From NCBI GenBank assembly GCA_024280775.1, contig JAJRPM010000005.1, positions 45,353 through 109,352 on the forward strand: a DNA stretch of 64,000 bases, given 5' to 3'. A model generated the notes under the pieces. That model searched no databases. It was not told the DNA's origin and saw nothing but the letters and a program-made list of their open reading frames with translations. The stretch is from Candidatus Zixiibacteriota bacterium. Its GTDB lineage: Bacteria; Zixibacteria; MSB-5A5; GN15; JACZUZ01. Position numbers and translations under genes: made by a program. Below, one piece after another: positions 61,023 to 64,000 of this stretch (within the stretch, counting starts at the first letter, position 1; each line of letters starts with the position of its first letter).

Positions 61023-61562
61023 CTAGCGTCGCCAGCCGGCGGTGCGGATTTCGGGGATGTTTTTGAATTCGCCTTTGGAACGACCGGCGCTTGAGTGGAA
61101 CTTTGTGAAGACTTTCTTGCTGGCTTTGTCCAGTCCATGGAAATAGTCCATGAATTCATGCAGGCGCTGAGCGGATTCTTCGGAGAGTCCGTGTTCGATT
61201 TGGCAGGTGTCCTGCTCGGCGATTTCTTGCGGTAGACCCAGAACCTGATGGAAGAAGTCGAAGAGGTCTTCATGGCGATGGGTGATTTCTGCGGCGATGG
61301 TTCGTCCGGTTTTAGTTAGTGAGACACCACCTCGATTGGGATGTTCGGTTAGTCCGAGAGCTGTTAGTCTTTGGATGGTACGAGTAACCGTTGGCAGGCG
61401 AGTGCCGAGGCCTGTTGCGATGTCTGTGATTCGCACTTGTTGGCCGTCTGCGTCCTGCTCCAGGCGCAGGATTATTTCTAAATAGTCCTGTTGGGCAATG
61501 GTTAATTGTCCTTCAATAGACCCGGCGGGTTCTGCTTGTTTCTGTTTTTTTTGCTCAGACAT
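61023..61562 (-). CDS. DtxR/MntR-family metal-dependent repressor
   Basis: This 179-residue protein has an N-terminal winged helix (ISTGLGT-type DIATGLGTRLPTVTRTIQRLTALGLTEH, about 47-74) and an iron-dependent dimerisation domain (ITHRHEDLFDFFHQVLGLP, EQDTCQIEHGLSEES). The CQIEH motif matches the Cys-x2-Glu-His metal ligands of DtxR/IdeR. There is no SH3-like third domain, so it is of the short type. It likely represses metal-uptake genes with bound Fe or Mn. The HMA-protein gene downstream and the VIT1-like gene further off are candidate targets. Confidence 0.85.
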   Translation of the reverse strand: MSEQKKQKQAEPAGSIEGQLTIAQQDYLEIILRLEQDADGQQVRITDIATGLGTRLPTVTRTIQRLTALGLTEHPNRGGVSLTKTGRTIAAEITHRHEDLFDFFHQVLGLPQEIAEQDTCQIEHGLSEESAQRLHEFMDYFHGLDKASKKVFTKFHSSAGRSKGEFKNIPEIRTAGWRR

Positions 61563-61590
61563 GATATTGGATTGGATATTTTGTACTATG

Positions 61591-61635
61591 AAAAAGGCCT
61601 CGAATTGCGACTAGCTGGAGTCTATTCGAGGCCTT
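61591..61635 (-). terminator. Rho-independent terminator after the RRM gene
   Basis: AAGGCCTCGAAT (61594-61605) pairs perfectly with ATTCGAGGCCTT (61624-61635) across an 18-nt loop. On the minus strand it is followed by TTTTT. It lies about 55 bp beyond the RRM-protein stop codon. Confidence 0.85.
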
Positions 61636-61690
61636 CAAACTTGCGGTACATTGTTATACCTGATGAGACGTACTTAGAGAAGATCAGCTA

Positions 61691-62119
61691 CTAATAGCCG
61701 CCTCTATCTCCGCCGCGTCCCTGACCGCCTTTGCGCGAGCCTTTGCCGCTTTTGCGCTTTCCGCTATTGAATCCACCTCGACTTCCGCCTCGGCCACCGC
61801 TATAACCTCCACGGTCTCCGCCACTACCACCACGGTCACCGCCTCTGTCGCCGCCGAAATTGCCACGTGGACGTTCGGGACGGGGACGGGCCTCATTGAC
61901 GGCTATTTCCATATTGTGAACTTCACGACCTGGAATCGCTTCGATTGCGGCGCGGGCCTCGTCGGGGTTGTTCATCTCAACGAAGGCAAAGCCGCGCGGG
62001 TCACCGGTTAATCTGTCGGTAATGATTGCCACGCTCTCTACAGCTCCGAATTCGCCGAATATTTGGCGCAAATCGTCCTCAGTGGTTTCTCTGGAGAGAT
62101 TGCCTACAAACATTTTCAT
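61691..62119 (-). CDS. RRM-domain RNA-binding protein with Gly/Arg-rich tail
   Basis: This 142-residue protein has one RNA-recognition motif (1-80) with RNP2 MFVGNLS and RNP1 RGFAFVEM. A tail of RGG-like repeats follows (DRGGDRGG, SGGDRGGYSGGRGG, about 85-142), ending DRGGY. This is the cold-shock-type bacterial RRM protein architecture common in cyanobacteria and FCB bacteria. The tail is low-complexity and can bind RNA weakly or promote condensation. Confidence 0.9.
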   Translation of the reverse strand: MKMFVGNLSRETTEDDLRQIFGEFGAVESVAIITDRLTGDPRGFAFVEMNNPDEARAAIEAIPGREVHNMEIAVNEARPRPERPRGNFGGDRGGDRGGSGGDRGGYSGGRGGSRGGFNSGKRKSGKGSRKGGQGRGGDRGGY

Positions 62120-62448
62120 TACTTTTACTCCGTTCTATGCTATTACCAGATTCTGGTATTTCCACTGAGGAATCCGACGTTATTCTACATCCGGGATTCT
62201 CATCTGTTTTGCGGCGCTGGCTAATAACCTGCGCTCGACGAGTGTAATTTGTGGTACCGGACGGTGAAAGTCAATTCGGGCCGGGTGTTATCGGTGTAAA
62301 GAATCTAATTCTATTGATGTTCAATCAACCTGTTACTTTTTTCTCCGATAGACGTATATTAGGTAAGGACAATCATCTGTCCCTGTTGGACTGGGAGTAT
62401 ATATAGGTATGGCTCTTGGTTTGTCCCGATAACACTGATTCAAGTTTC
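62120..62448. other. Divergent spacer between the RRM gene and ssrA
   Basis: About 330 bp with no supported gene. It should hold the RRM-gene promoter (minus) and the tmRNA promoter (plus). Apart from a weak TTACTT-16 bp-TATATT pair at 62333-62360, nothing is recognised. Confidence 0.35.
62333..62360 (+). promoter_or_regulatory. Possible promoter upstream of tmRNA
   Basis: TTACTT (62333-62338) and TATATT (62355-62360) are spaced by 16 bp. The start would lie about 80 nt before the mature 5' end, which would require a processed precursor. Weak support. Confidence 0.3.
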
Positions 62449-62816
62449 GGGGGTGATATGGATTCGACGGGGTATGTGTGAGAGTGTTTGCGTGTCGAGG
62501 GATTCTGGATCACTCGTTAAACTCCGGTAAACTTTTTTAACTGGCGAATCTAACTACGCCATGGCTGCCTAAGCTTAGCTTAGGATCTAGCAGTCACGCT
62601 CCCCTTGGCATGCGTCTCAGGGGCTTTGGGTCGAGCGTCGATTACTGAGGCTGGTCCGGTTGATCTGACCGTGTCAACCGGATGAGACTAAGCGGTCTGG
62701 TCTGCAGGCTGGCCTGCGTTTCGGCAGGTTTGCAGATGAGATTAAAGGAAACGCTACACACGTAGATGGCGCTCAGGCGTATACCTCGGACGGGGGTTCG
62801 ACTCCCCCCACCTCCA
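62449..62816 (+). ncRNA. ssrA: Transfer-messenger RNA (tmRNA)
   Basis: This 368-nt one-piece tmRNA has the 5' end GGGGGUGAUAUGGAUUCGAC and a 3' T-arm with GGUUCGAC followed by an acceptor strand ending CACCUCCA. The acceptor pairs with the 5' GGGGGUG over 7 bp with one G-U. CCA is not encoded. The tag frame reads GGC GAA TCT AAC TAC GCC ATG GCT GCC TAA (around 62540-62575), giving tag GESNYAMAA, with Gly as the resume codon and the usual AA-ending degron. Pseudoknot regions are GC-rich and intact-looking. It rescues stalled ribosomes with SmpB. Confidence 0.95.
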
Positions 62817-62832
62817 TTTAGTATCATTTAGT

Positions 62833-62879
62833 AGGCAGAACTAGCGAGTGGCGCCCCCCCCAGTGGTTCTGCCTTTTTT
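62833..62879 (+). terminator. Rho-independent terminator after tmRNA
   Basis: AGGCAGAAC pairs with GTTCTGCCT (62866-62874), with a C-rich loop, followed by six T residues. It begins 17 nt after the mature 3' end. Confidence 0.85.
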
Positions 62880-62970
62880 ATACGTGTGCCGTCAGCTGAC
62901 ATTTTGTATCTGTGTTCATGAGAACGAAGAAAAAGAAACCCAAAGGTCGGGCCATCCGTCAAGGAGAATT

Positions 62971-63627
62971 ATGTTTCTAGGGCATTTCGGAGTTGGATTC
63001 GCAGCAAAAAAAATAGCGCCGCAGGTCTCATTGGGAACTTTGTTTCTCTCGACGCAATTTATTGACTTGCTCTGGCCCACATTGTTATTGCTTGGAGTAG
63101 AGCATGTAAACATCGAACCTGGAATCACAAAAATCACTCCGCTGAATTTCACAGACTATCCAATTTCGCATAGTCTGCTGATGGTTTGTCTTTGGGGAGG
63201 ACTGTTCAGCGCTGCGTACTGGATAACCAAGAAGAACCAGATAAACGCATTGGTTGTTGGGGTTCTAGTAGTGAGCCACTGGGCGCTAGACATAATCGTC
63301 CACCGTCCCGATCTACCGCTTTTCCCCGGCGATTCGCCTCTTCTTGGTCTGGGACTTTGGAATTCTATCCCAGCGACGCTTGTTGCAGAAGGAACACTCT
63401 TCGTTGGTGGTGTGTTTTTATATCTCCGCTCAACAAAAGCAAGAAACCGAAGCGGCGCCATCGGCCTATGGTCACTAGTGGGGTTTCTCATCTTGGTTTA
63501 TATCGGTAATCTTACAGGTCCGCTACCACCAGATACAACTGCGATAGCCTGGGTGGGCCAATTGCAGTGGATACTTATACCATGGGCTTATTGGATAGAC
63601 AAGAACCGCGTCGCGGTTGAAGCATAG
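62971..63627 (+). CDS. YdjM-like membrane-bound metal-dependent hydrolase family protein
   Basis: This 218-residue protein has about five membrane helices. Conserved polar sites within them fit the YdjM/LexA-induced hydrolase family: GHFGVGFAAKK at the start, QFIDLLWP, DYPISHSLLM and VVSHWALDIIVHRPD, supplying His and Asp metal ligands. ATG 62971 is chosen for the perfect AAGGAG 5 nt upstream; a longer frame from 62848 would begin inside the tmRNA terminator. Function within the family is poorly defined. Confidence 0.8.
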   Translation: MFLGHFGVGFAAKKIAPQVSLGTLFLSTQFIDLLWPTLLLLGVEHVNIEPGITKITPLNFTDYPISHSLLMVCLWGGLFSAAYWITKKNQINALVVGVLVVSHWALDIIVHRPDLPLFPGDSPLLGLGLWNSIPATLVAEGTLFVGGVFLYLRSTKARNRSGAIGLWSLVGFLILVYIGNLTGPLPPDTTAIAWVGQLQWILIPWAYWIDKNRVAVEA

Positions 63628-63693
63628 CCGCCCCACCACTCGCACACGGCGGCCCAACCTTATGGACACTATGTGAAATGAAATTAGACTAAA

Positions 63694-63786
63694 ATGACAA
63701 CATTAGTAGTTGGCGCTACTGGCGCTACCGGTAGATTGTTAGTTAAACAATTACTCGACCGTGAACACAATGTCAAAGGGACGTAA
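63694..63786 (+). pseudogene. Truncated NAD(P)-binding (NmrA/SDR-like) gene fragment
   Basis: An ATG at 63694 opens 30 codons encoding MTTLVVGATGATGRLLVK and QLLDREHNVKG before a stop. The GATGATGRLL motif is the dinucleotide-binding loop of atypical SDR/NmrA proteins, whose normal length is 200-300 residues. The stop codon lies inside a palindromic repeat that begins at 63783. I do not see the rest of the gene in the remaining 214 bases. It appears to be broken by the insertion. Confidence 0.7.
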
Positions 63787-63863
63787 CTCGAAACCCTTGC
63801 GGTTTCGAGGTTACTTGGGGAGAGTTGGTACGCATGAAAGAAACCGAAACCGTGAAGGTTTCG
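63783..63863. repeat. Two hairpins of the AAACC-GCAAG-GGTTT palindrome family
   Basis: The first (63783-63814) has CTCGAAACC and GGTTTCGAG around CTTGC, extended by GTAA/TTAC ends with one bulge. The second (63845-63863) has CGAAACC and GGTTTCG around GTGAA. The first shares its core with 27862-27884. Confidence 0.7.
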
Positions 63864-64000
63864 ACCTTGTATCTTGGAATTGGAGTTATATAGTAAGGGA
63901 CTGGGAGAGGCTGTTTTCGACCTGAGGCCTTTGAGCCTGAAACGTAGATTAGTTCTCCCAGCCCATTACAACGAGCGCCAAAAGCCGGACGGTATCTGAG
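63864..64000. other. Window end, non-coding
   Basis: An 8-bp inverted repeat CTGGGAGA/TCTCCCAG occurs at 63901-63908 and 63954-63961, with 45 bp between arms. No gene is supported here. Confidence 0.35.

Noticed and set aside
60773..61273. 166-codon minus-strand frame
   Set aside because: It overlaps the DtxR-type gene in another frame and has low-complexity Lys/Ser composition.
62848..62970. Longer start for the YdjM-like gene
   Set aside because: It begins inside the tmRNA terminator, and a perfect AAGGAG precedes ATG 62971.
62449..63700. Integrative element at ssrA
   Set aside because: ssrA is a common integration site, but no integrase or repeated 3' end of tmRNA was found.

Overview
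This is a chromosomal segment of an anaerobic, probably Gram-negative bacterium. I infer the FCB superphylum, perhaps a Zixibacteria-like candidate phylum. The clues are an exported FG-GAP/dockerin-type protein, a PorV/PorQ-family outer-membrane barrel, an AtpB with a signal-peptide-like N-terminus, a tmRNA tag ending in NYAMAA, and frequent short palindromic intergenic repeats. None of these is decisive, so the taxonomic call is an inference. Genes are dense, mostly on the minus strand, and moderate in base composition.

Region 1 (1-9353, all minus) is an anaerobic benzoyl-CoA degradation cluster. It holds ring hydratase (dch), a short-chain dehydrogenase, ring-opening hydrolase (oah), a TetR regulator, a four-subunit ATP-dependent class I benzoyl-CoA reductase (bzdNOPQ order), a small Cys-rich protein, 6-hydroxycyclohexene-carbonyl-CoA dehydrogenase (had), and the start of a molybdenum hydroxylase FAD subunit (4-hydroxybenzoyl-CoA reductase-like). 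A strong promoter with a palindrome over its predicted start lies directly before tetR-bzdNOPQ. Region 2 (9354-14427, plus) has an AraC-type regulator, a DUF4287-type protein, an S10 serine peptidase and an FG-GAP/dockerin protein.

Region 3 (14449-26400) has a LeuA-family synthase paired with a fused aconitase-family enzyme, a tRNA-dihydrouridine synthase, a small barrel protein, and a lower beta-oxidation set (crotonase, 3-hydroxyacyl-CoA dehydrogenase, thiolase, acyl-CoA dehydrogenase). These could carry the ring-opened product to acetyl-CoA. The end of the acyl-CoA dehydrogenase gene is duplicated beyond a small inverted-repeat element. Region 4 (26593-27884) contains a RAYT transposase gene between two 169-bp direct repeats. 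Region 5 (27908-38881) has glmS, glmM-like, an inositol monophosphatase, a heterodimeric ABC exporter pair, a large exported protein and a cupin.

Region 6 (39043-55791, minus) is housekeeping: etfB, rnc-fabF-acpP-fabG-fabD-fabH-plsX-rpmF-yceD, and a complete F1Fo ATP synthase operon (atpZ-I-B-E-F-H-A-G-D-C). Region 7 (56184-64000) has an exported leucine-repeat protein, a VIT1-like membrane protein, a PorV/PorQ barrel, an exported Cys-rich HMA-domain protein next to a DtxR-type regulator, an RRM protein, tmRNA (ssrA), a YdjM-like membrane hydrolase, and an NAD(P)-binding gene fragment that ends inside a palindromic repeat.
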